A DNA stretch of 64,000 nucleotides from Hyphomicrobiaceae bacterium (GCA_016793635.1 JAEUMD010000008.1:368779-432778), one strand, 5' to 3'; shown: positions 9,415 to 19,354, counted from the stretch's first letter. The notes: generated by a model from the sequence alone, not told the origin. Program-made: numbers and translations.

Positions 9415-11436
9415 CTACTTCCCTGCGGGCGTCGCACTACCACCCGGCGGCGACGACGAACCGCCAGACAAGCGCGCCAGGAACCGCTGATACCAACGTG
9501 GCTTGGGCGACGGCGGCGGATCGCCTGTCAGATCCCCGACTGCGCGCACCGCTTCCGACATGGCGGAATGCGCATAGGCATCCCACGCCGTATCGGAATT
9601 GGCGAAGGCGATGTTGCCGATCTTGGCGCGCATGACATCCTGGGAGTTCTGCATCGCCTCGACATCGTCGTACAATCCCGTCGGCGTGTAGGAATATCCG
9701 TGCGACCAGCGGTTGACCGTGATGCCGAGGATGTCGCGTCCCGCATCGAAGCCACCGGGCGACAACATGCGGTCGAGGTCTTGCCGGATCGCCGTTTCCA
9801 TATCCGCGAAGGGCATGCCGAGGAGACGTGTGCGGCCCGCGCGCGCCTGCTCACGCATGCCGAGCCCCTGCAATGGCTCACCCGGTACGTGCACGAGGTG
9901 CAGCACCATCGGCTCTTTCGGCGACTTCGGGAAGTTGTAGCGCCCGAGACTCACGGGGTAGTCGAGCTTGACGAGTGTGTGGAAGCTCGTCGGCGCGCTG
10001 ATCTTGTGGACACCGAGCCGGACGAAGCTCTCCCAGTTGCGCACGACGACCTTGGTGTACACGAGCGGCGCTTTGACGTTCTGACGCGCCAGATCGGCTG
10101 CTTCCTTGGAGTACTCCGGGCATATGCGGGGAATGACACCGGCATAGGTTGCGATGACCGCGTGGCGCGCATGCACGCGAGAGAGCTTGCCGTCCTTCAC
10201 ATAGGCGATATCGACGCCGTCGGCGGCCGTGTTGCGAACGCTGACGACGGTCGACTCGAGACGCAGGCGCACAGGCTGCCCAGCACGATCGAGGCGGCCA
10301 TAGTCCATCTCTGCGGTGACGAGGCTTTCCATGCTGCGCCCCGTCAGCACGCCCTTCACGGAGCCACGGATCATGTCGCGCACGAGAGCGCGGGCAATTG
10401 AGGCGTTGCCGTCCGGGAAGTGGTGGACATAGGCGGCCTTGTCCTCGGCATGACCCGCCGCCTTGTCCTCGATCCGCAGCGCCTTGGCACCAGGATAGCC
10501 GTCGCCCATCATCTCGATAGCGCCGAGTGCATCGATACCGAACCCCCAACTGTCGCACGAGCGGCCCTGGAAGAAGTTGGCCGCATCTTCCGGCAATTTG
10601 CAGATCTCGGTGAGGAACTGGCGGTAGCTGACCTTCTCCAGGCGCTCGAGCTTCGCTTCGGGCGTCATGTTGCCGAGATAGTCGCGGCTCCCCTCGAACA
10701 GCTCGGCGAGACCGGCGCGAGCGATATCGGAAAGCGGGCAATCGGCGAGGAACGCGGCGATGGGGCGCGCGCCAGGGTTGTCCGGCGCGAACTCGTCGAA
10801 GCCGAGCATCAGCGGATCGCCGGTGACGAGTTTCTCGCGACCGAAGGTTTCGCGATCGAAGAAGGTTGCTTTCGATAACTTCAAGCCCGGATAGAGCTTG
10901 CGGTGAAACACGCTCTCGTCCTCGAAGCGCGTCGGCTCTATCCGAAGTTCCTTGAGGATGCGTGCCAGCTCGCCCGAGAACTTCACTGATGGCGCAACCA
11001 TCGATTCCGAGCCGCCATAGCTGAGCAGCAACCTCTTGCCGGCCTTGTGCTCGGTGCGCCGCGCGTGGCCACCGAAATCGTCGTTGTTATCGAGTATCAA
11101 CACGCGCGCATTCGGCCGGCGCTCGCGGAAGGACCACGCGGCAGTGAGCCCGGCAAGCCCGGCGCCGACCACGACGAGATCATAGGATTCCTCCGTCGCC
11201 GCGCCGTCGACATCGAACCTCTTCCCCTCGAACACGATCGAATGCATCACCTTGAAGGCGGCGTCGGTCGTGCCCCGGAGGCCGTCGAGTGCAGGAGGAT
11301 AGACCGAAGTCGTCGGCAACGTCGGCGGAGCGGCGGCCAACTGATCGATCGGTGCCAAACCCGCTGCGATCGTCAGCGCCGCGCCGTTCAGGAAATCACG
11401 GCGGGCGATCTCGGTTCCTGATTTGGCATGGGGCAT
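9415..11436 (-). CDS. Exported FAD/NAD(P)-dependent oxidoreductase (amine-oxidase-like fold)
   Basis: A 673-residue flavoprotein. The N-terminus looks like a twin-arginine signal (A-R-R-D-F-L-N-G-A-A followed by an alanine-rich hydrophobic run to about residue 37), so the folded enzyme is probably sent to the periplasm with FAD bound. The FAD Rossmann motif V-V-V-G-A-G-L-A-G-L is near residue 90, followed by an acidic strand end and a G-G-H-A-R-R motif like that of amine oxidases/phytoene desaturase relatives. The C-terminus ends in a proline-serine-glycine-rich tail. Substrate unknown. Its start lies 337 bases from the end-on glycosyltransferase start side but the two run in the same direction and could share a transcript. 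Confidence 0.8.
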   Translation of the reverse strand: MPHAKSGTEIARRDFLNGAALTIAAGLAPIDQLAAAPPTLPTTSVYPPALDGLRGTTDAAFKVMHSIVFEGKRFDVDGAATEESYDLVVVGAGLAGLTAAWSFRERRPNARVLILDNNDDFGGHARRTEHKAGKRLLLSYGGSESMVAPSVKFSGELARILKELRIEPTRFEDESVFHRKLYPGLKLSKATFFDRETFGREKLVTGDPLMLGFDEFAPDNPGARPIAAFLADCPLSDIARAGLAELFEGSRDYLGNMTPEAKLERLEKVSYRQFLTEICKLPEDAANFFQGRSCDSWGFGIDALGAIEMMGDGYPGAKALRIEDKAAGHAEDKAAYVHHFPDGNASIARALVRDMIRGSVKGVLTGRSMESLVTAEMDYGRLDRAGQPVRLRLESTVVSVRNTAADGVDIAYVKDGKLSRVHARHAVIATYAGVIPRICPEYSKEAADLARQNVKAPLVYTKVVVRNWESFVRLGVHKISAPTSFHTLVKLDYPVSLGRYNFPKSPKEPMVLHLVHVPGEPLQGLGMREQARAGRTRLLGMPFADMETAIRQDLDRMLSPGGFDAGRDILGITVNRWSHGYSYTPTGLYDDVEAMQNSQDVMRAKIGNIAFANSDTAWDAYAHSAMSEAVRAVGDLTGDPPPSPKPRWYQRFLARLSGGSSSPPGGSATPAGK

Positions 11437-11522
11437 GTTGAGGACCTATGGCGCATGCTTGGCTGCGGGTGGGCGCTGCGTAACAATATCCGGCAGCCAC
11501 CGATCTTACCCAGTTTAGCCAT

Positions 11523-12776
11523 TTAGGCGGCCCGCGTCGCCGGCTCGCGTCGAGCAGCCCACATGAGTCCTATGTCCTCGAAAGCGCGAACCAGCAGCTC
11601 TGCCTTTCCATCCCAGCTCTCGCCCGCGATGCGCGCGCGCTGAGGCGCGGGATCGTGCGGCTTGGCGAGACTGGAACGGATCGCGGCGGCGAACGCATCC
11701 GCTCCCTTGGCGACCGTGACAAGATCGCGCCAGCCGTCCAGCGCCCCGAAATCCGTGGTGACCACGGGACGCCCGGCGGCCAAGTACTCCTTGAGCTTCA
11801 CCGGATTGCAGGCACGGATCCACTCGCTCTCGTTCCACGGCATCACGAGGCAATCGACGGCGGCCATGTAAGCGGCCACCTCGTCGTACGGCTTGCGACC
11901 GAGGAACGTGACGTTCGGTAGCGAGCACCAACCCTCCGGCAGTGACGTTCCGCCAACCATCACGAAGGAGACATCGGCGAGCCGGCGCGCGACCTCGAGG
12001 AACAGTGGAGGATCGAAGGTGTGGGCATCGATACCGCCGATGAAGCCGACGCGCGGTCGCGGCAGATGAGCGATATCGGCAGGATCGGCGCGACCGTCGC
12101 GAGCATCAGCGGCCTTTCCGGCGGCGACGAAACGCTCGACATCGAGACCATGCGTCACCAACACCTGCCGGCGCACCTGCGATTGCTCGTCCCGCATGAG
12201 CTGGGGAGCGGCATAGACGACGAGATCGGCGCGCTGCTTGAGGTGTGCGATCTGCCGGGCGACGACGGTTGAATCGGCTTCCGGAAAAGCCTCGAAGCGG
12301 TCTGTCCGCTGCATCACGACGGCCGCGGCGTCGATCTCTTCTGTCAGCGCGGCGCCAGCCGGGCAATGCACCCACAACAGCGGTCGGCGGATGCCGGCCC
12401 GCGCCGCGGCTAGGCGAATCTGCGGCGCCAGCGCCCAACTCGAGAGCCGCTGGCCGGTCGCCCCCGGCACGGTGACCGGCGAGAAGACCCAGAATCCGTT
12501 CTCGACGTGGACGACACCGCGCGCGAGGCTTTTCAGTTTGCGCGTCATGCGTTCGGCGAACAACCTGTTGTCTCTGAGGCTCGGCATGCGCACGCCGAGC
12601 GAATTGACGAACAGCACCGGGAAGCGGCGGGCGAGACGGCGCATGATCTGGAAATCGAAGTGGCCACGGTTGTGATACCACCAGTCCTCGCCGCCGATGC
12701 AGATGATGCCGTCGAACGCTCGGAAGGCGCCATGGCTTTCCCCGGACGATCCAGACATATCCGCAGGCCGCTGCAT
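11523..12776 (-). CDS. Glycosyltransferase (GT-B, group 1-like)
   Basis: About 417 residues from the ATG at 12776; an open frame continues to 12965 but that extension looks like non-coding, arginine-rich translation, so I prefer the internal start (12758 is an alternative). The N-terminal half has G-G-E-D-W-W-Y-H-N-R-G-H-F and a region that describes fetching a second Rossmann domain; the C-terminal half shows P-R-V-G-F-I-G-G-I-D and the donor-binding segment N-P-V-K-L-K-E-Y-L-A-A-G-R-P-V-V seen in group 1 glycosyltransferases. It probably adds a sugar to a surface polysaccharide or glycolipid. No polysaccharide cluster is next to it. Confidence 0.82.
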   Translation of the reverse strand: MQRPADMSGSSGESHGAFRAFDGIICIGGEDWWYHNRGHFDFQIMRRLARRFPVLFVNSLGVRMPSLRDNRLFAERMTRKLKSLARGVVHVENGFWVFSPVTVPGATGQRLSSWALAPQIRLAAARAGIRRPLLWVHCPAGAALTEEIDAAAVVMQRTDRFEAFPEADSTVVARQIAHLKQRADLVVYAAPQLMRDEQSQVRRQVLVTHGLDVERFVAAGKAADARDGRADPADIAHLPRPRVGFIGGIDAHTFDPPLFLEVARRLADVSFVMVGGTSLPEGWCSLPNVTFLGRKPYDEVAAYMAAVDCLVMPWNESEWIRACNPVKLKEYLAAGRPVVTTDFGALDGWRDLVTVAKGADAFAAAIRSSLAKPHDPAPQRARIAGESWDGKAELLVRAFEDIGLMWAARREPATRAA

Positions 12777-13044
12777 GTCCGTCCGCCGGTCGATCTTCGA
12801 TGCCACGCCCACGCTTCGCCTCCGTGCCTCGCCGCGACAGCGGATTTTCCACCCCTTCCCCTTAAGCTTCCATTGCCGGAGCTGCCCTGGAGTGGCGTCG
12901 CAGGCGCCGGACGCCCCCCCCTGGCCGACGCTGGCCGCCACTCGCCAGCGAAGTTGCACCGGCACGCGGCTCGTCTATGCTCCGCCCGCCGCGCCAGGGT
13001 CCTCACCTTGGCACGAAACCGAAATTCCGTTTGGAGGACAGGCG

Positions 13045-13896
13045 ATGAACCGCCTCGGCCGTTTCTCACCCGCCCTGCTGATCGCCGCACTCGCGACGGC
13101 CGTGCTGTCGCTTGCCGCCACCGACGCGAGCGCCCAGCGCCGCTACGACGACCGGTATTACGATCGCTACGAGGGCAACCGCTTCGATGGCCGTTCGGGC
13201 GGGGGCCGCAACATCGCCGGCCAGTTCGACTATTACGCGCTGGTGATGTCGTGGAGCCCGACCCATTGCGCTAGCGAGGCCGGCGAAAGGGACGACCAGC
13301 AATGCCGGCCACGAGACGGCCGCGGCTTCTCGTTCGTGCTGCACGGGTTGTGGCCGCAATACGAGCGGGGCTTTCCGGAGAGCTGCCCGACGCGCGACCG
13401 CCCCTTCGTTCCCGACCGCATCATCGACAGCGTGATGGACGTGATGCCGAGCCGCCGCCTCGCGATCCACGAGTACCGCAAGCACGGCACGTGCTCCGGC
13501 CTCGACCCGGCCGGCTATTTCGATCTGTCGCGCCAGCTATTCAAGCAGATCCGTGTTCCCGAACGTTACGTCGGCCCGGCCGAGCAGCAGTCGGTCGCGC
13601 CTGAACAGCTCGTTGAGGAGTTCGTGAAAGCCAACCCGGGGCTCGCACCCGACATGATGGCTGTCGCCTGCGGCGGGCCCGGCAACCGGTTGAAGGAGAT
13701 CCGCATCTGCTTCACCCGCGGCGGCAAGCTGCGCTCCTGCGGTGGTAACGAGAACCAGCGACGCATGTGCTCGGCCCGGCAGATGTACGTGCCACCCGTG
13801 CGTGGCGCCGCCGGCCCGCAGAGGCGTGACGACCGTCCCGAGCGTGGCGGGCCTGCGCGCGGGCGCGACTTCCTGCCGGGACCGCGCGGCATCTGA
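13045..13896 (+). CDS. Secreted ribonuclease T2 family protein
   Basis: A 283-residue RNase T2. The start at 13045 has a GGAGG ribosome site and is followed by a clear Sec signal peptide (residues 1–30, cleaving after D-A-S-A). The two catalytic segments are present: CAS I with His100 in F-V-L-H-G-L-W-P-Q and CAS II with Glu143, Lys146 and His147 in H-E-Y-R-K-H-G-T-C. Several Cys pairs could form the family's disulfides. The enzyme would cleave RNA non-specifically in the periplasm or outside the cell, via a 2',3'-cyclic phosphate. The tail (about 250–283) is Arg/Gly/Pro-rich and not part of the fold. Confidence 0.93.
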   Translation: MNRLGRFSPALLIAALATAVLSLAATDASAQRRYDDRYYDRYEGNRFDGRSGGGRNIAGQFDYYALVMSWSPTHCASEAGERDDQQCRPRDGRGFSFVLHGLWPQYERGFPESCPTRDRPFVPDRIIDSVMDVMPSRRLAIHEYRKHGTCSGLDPAGYFDLSRQLFKQIRVPERYVGPAEQQSVAPEQLVEEFVKANPGLAPDMMAVACGGPGNRLKEIRICFTRGGKLRSCGGNENQRRMCSARQMYVPPVRGAAGPQRRDDRPERGGPARGRDFLPGPRGI

Positions 13897-14054
13897 GTTG
13901 CCCATACCCCGCGCACCGCATTGGACACGGTAATGCCGCGCCGTGTGGAAAACACCAGTGCAGGTCCGTCGTGACCGCCCTGTTGCCTTGTCAGCCCAGG
14001 CCCTATTCCGCACTGTTTTCAGGGATGATTCTCTGACGAGCGGATGCAGCAACG

Positions 14055-14591
14055 GTGAGCCGGCACGACCGACAGCGAGACACGGCGGCCAATCCGGCAC
14101 CGGGGAGCCGCAAGGCCCTGTGGGCCGGTGTGGGCGGCTTCGTCGCCGGCGCCGTGTTCTGGCATCTGGTCGGGTTCTGGAGCTTCGTTTCCCAGGTCGT
14201 CTACAACCAGGACGAGGCGAAATCGCCATCGCGCCTCGTCAACCTCGAAGAGGCGAAGGCGGTGAGTGCTGCGGGCGGCGCACTGCTGGCGAACGCCCTG
14301 TCACGCGCCGCAGACGCAAAGGTCGCGGCGGCCGAGACGCGAGAAGCAGCGCCACCTGCCTCCTCGGCGAGCGACGGGCTGCACGAGCTTCTGCAATGTA
14401 CGCAAGTGCGACGCATCTCGGTGGAAGGTGAGGTCGCCCTCAGTGCCTGCGCGCCCGTTGCGCGCCGTTTGCCGAACGGCCAGCTCGCCAGCCGGGGCGA
14501 CCGCCAGATGGACGCGCGCGAGGCGGAGCATCGCCTGCTCAACGGCTGGAGCCCCGGCGTTTCCCGTATCGAAACCGGCTCGCTGGATTAG
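14055..14591 (+). CDS. Hypothetical membrane-anchored protein
   Basis: A 178-residue protein I do not recognise. It opens with a short basic stretch, then one hydrophobic segment at about residues 19–43 (A-L-W-A-G-V-G-G-F-V-A-G-A-V-F-W-H and onward), so it is probably anchored in the inner membrane with the C-terminus outside. The rest is alanine/arginine-rich, with two Cys (about 116 and 137) that could pair in the periplasm. The start is a GTG. A 9-bp GC-rich inverted repeat (14598–14621) follows the stop but has no T-run. Confidence 0.6.
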   Translation: MSRHDRQRDTAANPAPGSRKALWAGVGGFVAGAVFWHLVGFWSFVSQVVYNQDEAKSPSRLVNLEEAKAVSAAGGALLANALSRAADAKVAAAETREAAPPASSASDGLHELLQCTQVRRISVEGEVALSACAPVARRLPNGQLASRGDRQMDAREAEHRLLNGWSPGVSRIETGSLD

Positions 14592-14597
14592 AAGCCG

Positions 14598-14621
14598 CGC
14601 CGACGGCAACTACCGTCGGCG
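14598..14621 (+). terminator. Hairpin after the hypothetical gene, weak terminator candidate
   Basis: A perfect 9-bp stem (CGCCGACGG / CCGTCGGCG) with a 6-base loop seven bases after the stop codon at 14591. There is no following T-tract, so it may only be a transcript-end stabilising hairpin. Confidence 0.3.
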
Positions 14622-14760
14622 ACGGACGCCGAGCAGAAACCGCCGCCCTCCCGCCGAACGTCCATGCGGCACGTGTCGCCAACTCCGGTGCCAACTCCTG
14701 TGTCCGCCCCGCCAAAGTTATCTCGATAGTTCCGCTGGTGCTGCACATCCGAAAATGCGC

Positions 14761-16914
14761 TTAGCCCCCCGAACCACCGACGACTTTCGCATACGCCGCC
14801 ATCACATGCCGCTCGACTGCGGAAGAATGAATCTCCGACAGCATCATGTGCGGGGATGCGGCGGCAGAATTCAGCCCCACTATATTTTCGATCGCAAAAT
14901 CATTCATCCAGTCGCAAATGACGATATTGATTGGCGACAGATGCGACCACTCGACAATCCACTTCATCAATTGCGGATTAACCATCACGCCCAAGTCCCA
15001 GAGCGACCCGGGATTTGAACTGAATGGAATGAACCCTTTAGCGATCATCCCGCCGTCCGGCGTCAGCACGCCCTGCAAAACCAAAAAGTTCGAGGCCCCG
15101 CGATGCGTCACGAGGTTTGTGTAAAGAATACCCTTGAGCATGTCGACGCTCGTCGTGTTCGGCCAAGGCGACGAAATCGCACTTGAAGACCAAATGAAGT
15201 CGTAGCCATCCCCAACGGCGGCATCGAATATTACAATCACCCGCCCACTCGTCTTCCAGATGTCGTTCAGCGTAACGTCAGCGCCAACGGTAGGCGGGAT
15301 CAGCAAAGAACCAAGTCCTTTTTGCAACGCACCAGCAACCGCCTCATAATCAGACGGACTGGAGAAGTTGTAAAAATGATTGAAATGGAGAATTACAACT
15401 TCATCTTCGTACTCTTTGCGGGCATAAAAATCCGCAACCTGAGCGACAAGATCTCCAAGAGGGGCACTGACGAGGCCGTGCACAAAATTGTATTTTCCGC
15501 CATCCGCCTGGAGACGCAAGTCCAAATAGCGAACACCACGTTTCAATTGTTCTCCGAACGCCCACCCCTGCGCGACGGACCAGTTTGCGATGACTGCCCC
15601 AATAGCCGTCTGCGGCAAGACATATCCGAGAGATTTCAGCGCTGCATAAATTTCCGGCAGGGGCGGCGGTGCGTCCAACCCGGCAGGCGAAAAAGCATTA
15701 ATCGCATATGACCCCGAGTCGTGCGTCCCAGGCATGGCCACGTTTCGAAGGGGCACATTTCCGATGCGCCGCCTGAGTGCCGTCATCCACGCCCGGGTTC
15801 GCGGAAACACGGGGCGCCTCAGCAATCCATACGACTGGTTGAGGTCACAGCAGACGATCGTCCCTGACGAACTTGACACCGCCAGGCCGAGTGCTCCCGA
15901 TGGTGACGCATTCACGTTAAAAGTAACAGGGGTCGACCGAAGGATTTCGCCGGCAACGGTCAGCTGAAAGATATTTCCAACCGCACTCACGAACAAATCA
16001 TCGAAGCTCGAGACCAGTCGCATTCCCGTGGTGGTAATTTTCGCTTCCGGAACCAGCAATTGCCGCCACAAAATAGCGACGTCAAGGGCGTTGAGAGAAA
16101 ACACGTTTGCATAGCACCCGGCGTAAATACTCTTGAATTCGCCATCCATGGCGAAAAACACCGGATGCTGCCCCACGCCGAGGTCTTGGGTCTTTTGGAC
16201 CGCTCCATTCGCGGCGTCGAGCATCCAGACCTGGCCGTTACCTCCCGCGTAGCATTGATTGACGGTGACTCCGCCAGCTATATTCACCTCGAATAGATCA
16301 GCCGTTGACGTACACTCCCCGGACAGGGACGTGTCCCACAAAGTGGCGAGCGTCCCGAGATCAAGAGCGCTCGCTCTGGACGGCCGCCCGACCAAGAGCG
16401 CGGCAGGATTGCTGGTTGTTGCCAGACTATAAACACGATCCGGACTTGGAGCACTGCCAAGAAATGCGCCTGTACCGGCGTCGAGCCTGATGACGCCCTT
16501 TGTTTCACCGAACCCTACATATAGGCTCCCAGGAACATCCGAGCATATCGCGGTAACGCCTGCGTCAAATGGCAACGACCATTTCAGCTCCAATGTGCGC
16601 AGATCGATCGCGTGCACGCACCCCTTGCCTGCGCCCCCGCGTCGATCGCTCGCTGCGATGTAGAGAGTTTGGAGATCGGCAGAGACCGCCGATAAATTCC
16701 GCCCGATCGTTTCGATGAGAGCAGGAAACTTGATGTAATCCTTCAATGCGCCGGTATTCGCCTGCAAAAGGCTCACGATGAACACTCCGCCAGAGTCGAA
16801 ATTAAATCCGGACAGATAATAGTTCGAACCAACGGCCGCTATAGCCAACATTGCATCGGAGCCGTGTGTAGAGTCCCAGGTCTGCGTCCATTCGACAACG
16901 AACGAGTCGGCCAT
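14761..16914 (-). CDS. Beta-propeller / PI-PLC X-domain fusion protein
   Basis: A 717-residue two-part protein. Residues ~1–370 form a series of PQQ/WD-like blade repeats (recurring strands such as L-Y-I-A-A-S-D, S-L-Y-V-G-F-G-E-T-K-G, A-L-D-L-G-T-L and W-M-L-D-A-A-N-G). Residues ~380–700 look like a phosphatidylinositol-specific phospholipase C X domain: His398 in M-P-G-T-H-D-S-G-S-Y and His479 in N-F-V-H-G-L would be the two catalytic histidines, with Y-L-D-L-R-L between them. Such enzymes cleave phosphoinositides or GPI-like anchors without needing calcium. There is no signal peptide. Base use is more AT-rich than its neighbours, suggesting acquisition. The fusion of these two parts is unusual. 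Confidence 0.75.
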   Translation of the reverse strand: MADSFVVEWTQTWDSTHGSDAMLAIAAVGSNYYLSGFNFDSGGVFIVSLLQANTGALKDYIKFPALIETIGRNLSAVSADLQTLYIAASDRRGGAGKGCVHAIDLRTLELKWSLPFDAGVTAICSDVPGSLYVGFGETKGVIRLDAGTGAFLGSAPSPDRVYSLATTSNPAALLVGRPSRASALDLGTLATLWDTSLSGECTSTADLFEVNIAGGVTVNQCYAGGNGQVWMLDAANGAVQKTQDLGVGQHPVFFAMDGEFKSIYAGCYANVFSLNALDVAILWRQLLVPEAKITTTGMRLVSSFDDLFVSAVGNIFQLTVAGEILRSTPVTFNVNASPSGALGLAVSSSSGTIVCCDLNQSYGLLRRPVFPRTRAWMTALRRRIGNVPLRNVAMPGTHDSGSYAINAFSPAGLDAPPPLPEIYAALKSLGYVLPQTAIGAVIANWSVAQGWAFGEQLKRGVRYLDLRLQADGGKYNFVHGLVSAPLGDLVAQVADFYARKEYEDEVVILHFNHFYNFSSPSDYEAVAGALQKGLGSLLIPPTVGADVTLNDIWKTSGRVIVIFDAAVGDGYDFIWSSSAISSPWPNTTSVDMLKGILYTNLVTHRGASNFLVLQGVLTPDGGMIAKGFIPFSSNPGSLWDLGVMVNPQLMKWIVEWSHLSPINIVICDWMNDFAIENIVGLNSAAASPHMMLSEIHSSAVERHVMAAYAKVVGGSGG

Positions 16915-17583
16915 TTTTGGGCTCCGCTAATATGGGGTGAATGAGCTATTGAATATTCTTGGCTGGTTGATTGTAGTTTCTAATCAGGCAATGCGTATCG
17001 AGTGGATCGGCACACCGAAGCCGATTGATTTATGGTGCGCTCAATTTTCCGATTGAAATGCCACCCTCGCCCGCATCGTGACATACGCTACACGGCTCAT
17101 ACCCTTTTGTCGCAGGGAGATTGCAGGCTCTGTGAGCCCGGATGCAGTCGGGGCCATCGGCAATCTCGGCGTTCAGGATCGGTTGGGAGACCGTGCACGG
17201 CGTCACTCGGGGGCACCGCTCTGAGCGGAGCGCCATCAGGTTGAAAAATAGGCAGCGTGGCCGAGTTCGCAACGGAGCGGACGCCCCCGCCCACACAGGT
17301 GACTAGCCGCCACTTCTTGTACCGAAGATCGCCGCTTTCCCTGCTCCGCCCGCGCCCAGCGAATTCCGCTTCACGTCCGCATGAAACCGCTCCCAGCTGC
17401 GAAGCCACGTCATCGAACCCCCGCCGGGATCTGAATAGCCACGATAGGCTCAGGGCGCACACGAGCCCCCGCCCCCTCGCGCATCCCACTTATCCACAGG
17501 CGATGCCGCGCCGGTCGCAATGCCGGCATGGCGCTGCGCTACCGGGCTCGGGCAAGTTCGACCCACGTTGCGTGGAGGATGTG
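16915..17583. other. 669-base gene-free stretch
   Basis: Lies between the divergent propeller/PLC gene and a small hypothetical gene. The first ~130 bases are AT-rich and would carry the promoter of the leftward gene. I see no convincing protein: short frames on either strand lack ribosome sites and have random composition. A perfect DnaA-box-like 9-mer TTATCCACA occurs at 17490–17498, alone. Confidence 0.5.
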
Positions 17584-17994
17584 ATGACTGAAATCGCAGG
17601 GCGCGAAATCAAGGCCGGCCAGAGTTGGAGCTATAACGCGCCGCGAGGCTACGAGGGCTCGCGCATCATCGTCGGCGCCATCGCCACGTTCAGCGGGAAC
17701 ACTCACATCGTTTGCGTGAGCGTCACGGGCGCGCCGCAGGTACAGCCCGACGGTACACTGGTGGCGGTCTCAATCCCGTTCCTGCCGATGAGCGAGGAGG
17801 CGTTCGCCGAAACTGTGGAGGCGCTGACGGGAGAGCACGCGGAATCCGCGCTGGACCCGACCTTTGCCGGCGCCCTCTCCGAATGGAGCAACGACCCGCG
17901 CGGTTTGACCTGCTTCACCGTGCCCTTCGACGGGTATCTCGACCGCCTGATCGCGCGGCAGATGGCGGCGATCGTCGGCGCCGACGCGGCCTGA
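17584..17994 (+). CDS. Hypothetical protein, 136 residues
   Basis: Unrecognised soluble protein, predicted mixed beta/alpha with no signal or membrane segment. A GGAGG ribosome site lies five bases upstream of the ATG at 17584, which is why I reject the longer in-frame opening to 17257. Residues ~8–75 look beta-rich (alternating S-R-I-I-V-G-A-I-A-T-F, H-I-V-C-V-S-V), residues ~78–100 are helical and acidic. It faces a convergent gene 41 bases away. No function can be assigned. Confidence 0.6.
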   Translation: MTEIAGREIKAGQSWSYNAPRGYEGSRIIVGAIATFSGNTHIVCVSVTGAPQVQPDGTLVAVSIPFLPMSEEAFAETVEALTGEHAESALDPTFAGALSEWSNDPRGLTCFTVPFDGYLDRLIARQMAAIVGADAA

Positions 17995-18035
17995 ACACGG
18001 CCTATGGTCCGCCCCGCATCGCGGTAGGCCGACCT

Positions 18036-18944
18036 TTACGCGCTCTGGCGCAGCCGCTCTGCCGCCCAGGACCGCGGCGCCAGCGCAACGAGACCCAGTG
18101 CAGGTGGTGCGTCCGCCACGCGCAGCGCCGTCGGGTCTTTGCTCCAGCGCCCGGCGATCTGCATCACGTGGGTGTCGGTCGGCGTCAGCACGAGCCCGCT
18201 GCCCGCATCACCGGACCGGCCCGCGACGCCACGCAATTCGAAGAACCTGAGACCAAGCGCCTGCTCCTCGCGCGTGCGCCGCCCCTTGCTCCAGACCACC
18301 TCGCCGTCGAGCGTGGCAAACGCACGCACGAGATCGCGGTCGACGAGGCGGACCCAGGCGAAGAGATCGACCACCGGGCAGGCGCTATAGAGCTGCACCT
18401 CGGGGAAGCGGCTTGCGAGACGCACAAGAAGGGGTGTGCACTTGTCGGCGAAGGCGGCGCCGGTCGGATGCGGCAGCGCCAACCCAATCACGAAGGTCCA
18501 CCCATCCACCGGCGGCGAAATGAAGATGCGCGTGGCGCCAAGCTGGCGATCGTAGACGGTGCCGAGACCTGAGTTCCAGTTGGCTGGGCTGGCGTCGGCG
18601 ACGCCGAGCATGTCGGCCACCGCATCGGTGTCGGCGGTGCGCAGTGCCAGCCACGACATGTCGTAGCCGAACGGGTGCGGGCCATCGGGCGCCGCATCGA
18701 ACAGGACGCGCCCGCGGCCGAGGCGCGGAACGAGCCAGACGGCAGCGATCACGACGGTCGCGATCACGAGACCAGCAACGGCCACCAGCACGGCGTACCT
18801 CTCCAGTTGCGTCAGCTCCGGGCCGCGCAACAAAGGCGGCGCACGCGCAACCGTGCCGGCACAATCCGCCAGCTCATGCGCGTGGGCGCGGAGAATAGCT
18901 CGATTCGCGGCATTCCGAGTTGTCGTATCAACCGCAAATTGCAT
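18036..18944 (-). CDS. Hypothetical single-pass membrane protein
   Basis: About 302 residues from the ATG at 18944; the frame stays open to 19577 but that part is arginine/proline-rich and probably untranslated. A strong transmembrane segment lies near residues 50–73 (Y-A-V-L-V-A-V-A-G-L-V-I-A-T-V-V-I-A-A-V). The remaining ~225 residues would be periplasmic with a mixed fold including two Cys (about 171 and 192). I do not recognise the family. The start is uncertain; the next internal candidates would remove only the cytoplasmic head. Confidence 0.55.
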   Translation of the reverse strand: MQFAVDTTTRNAANRAILRAHAHELADCAGTVARAPPLLRGPELTQLERYAVLVAVAGLVIATVVIAAVWLVPRLGRGRVLFDAAPDGPHPFGYDMSWLALRTADTDAVADMLGVADASPANWNSGLGTVYDRQLGATRIFISPPVDGWTFVIGLALPHPTGAAFADKCTPLLVRLASRFPEVQLYSACPVVDLFAWVRLVDRDLVRAFATLDGEVVWSKGRRTREEQALGLRFFELRGVAGRSGDAGSGLVLTPTDTHVMQIAGRWSKDPTALRVADAPPALGLVALAPRSWAAERLRQSA

Positions 18945-19354
18945 AGGTACGCCGGCCCGGAGCACGCGCCGGCAGCGGGGTCGAGCTAGCGGATGCTCCG
19001 AGCCGGACCAGGCAAGCTGAACGCTGAGGGAGAGGGCACCCCTGCATTCTGCCTGTCGAAGCCCATCCCCCCGGTGCGGGAGCGGGTGCGGGATGGTGCT
19101 CTGCGACGGCGGCACGTTAACGCAAAGGTGTGACATCCGATCCGCGATTGAATGACGGTCACATTCTTCGCGCGCGCGGCGGGTTATCGATGCCGGATCG
19201 ACCGCCATGCGCGAAATTGACGTTTGCCACGGCGACGGATCGCCGCGTGCCCTACCGTTGAAGCGGTTAGGTTGCTCCCCGGATTTGGCTGGGCCCCCGG
19301 AAAAAGCCGGGATTGGGTCGCATCTTGAAGACGGGTTGGAGTGGAGGGCGGCAC
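18945..19354. other. 410-base divergent intergenic region
   Basis: Separates the leftward hypothetical membrane gene from the rightward exporter operon, so it should hold both promoters. I find no repeats, RNA gene or credible small protein, and no sigma-70 boxes I would defend. Confidence 0.45.

Noticed and set aside
17030-17296. Small minus-strand protein with a C-x-x-C-H heme-like motif
   Set aside because: One heme motif in an otherwise random composition, no signal peptide, no ribosome site.
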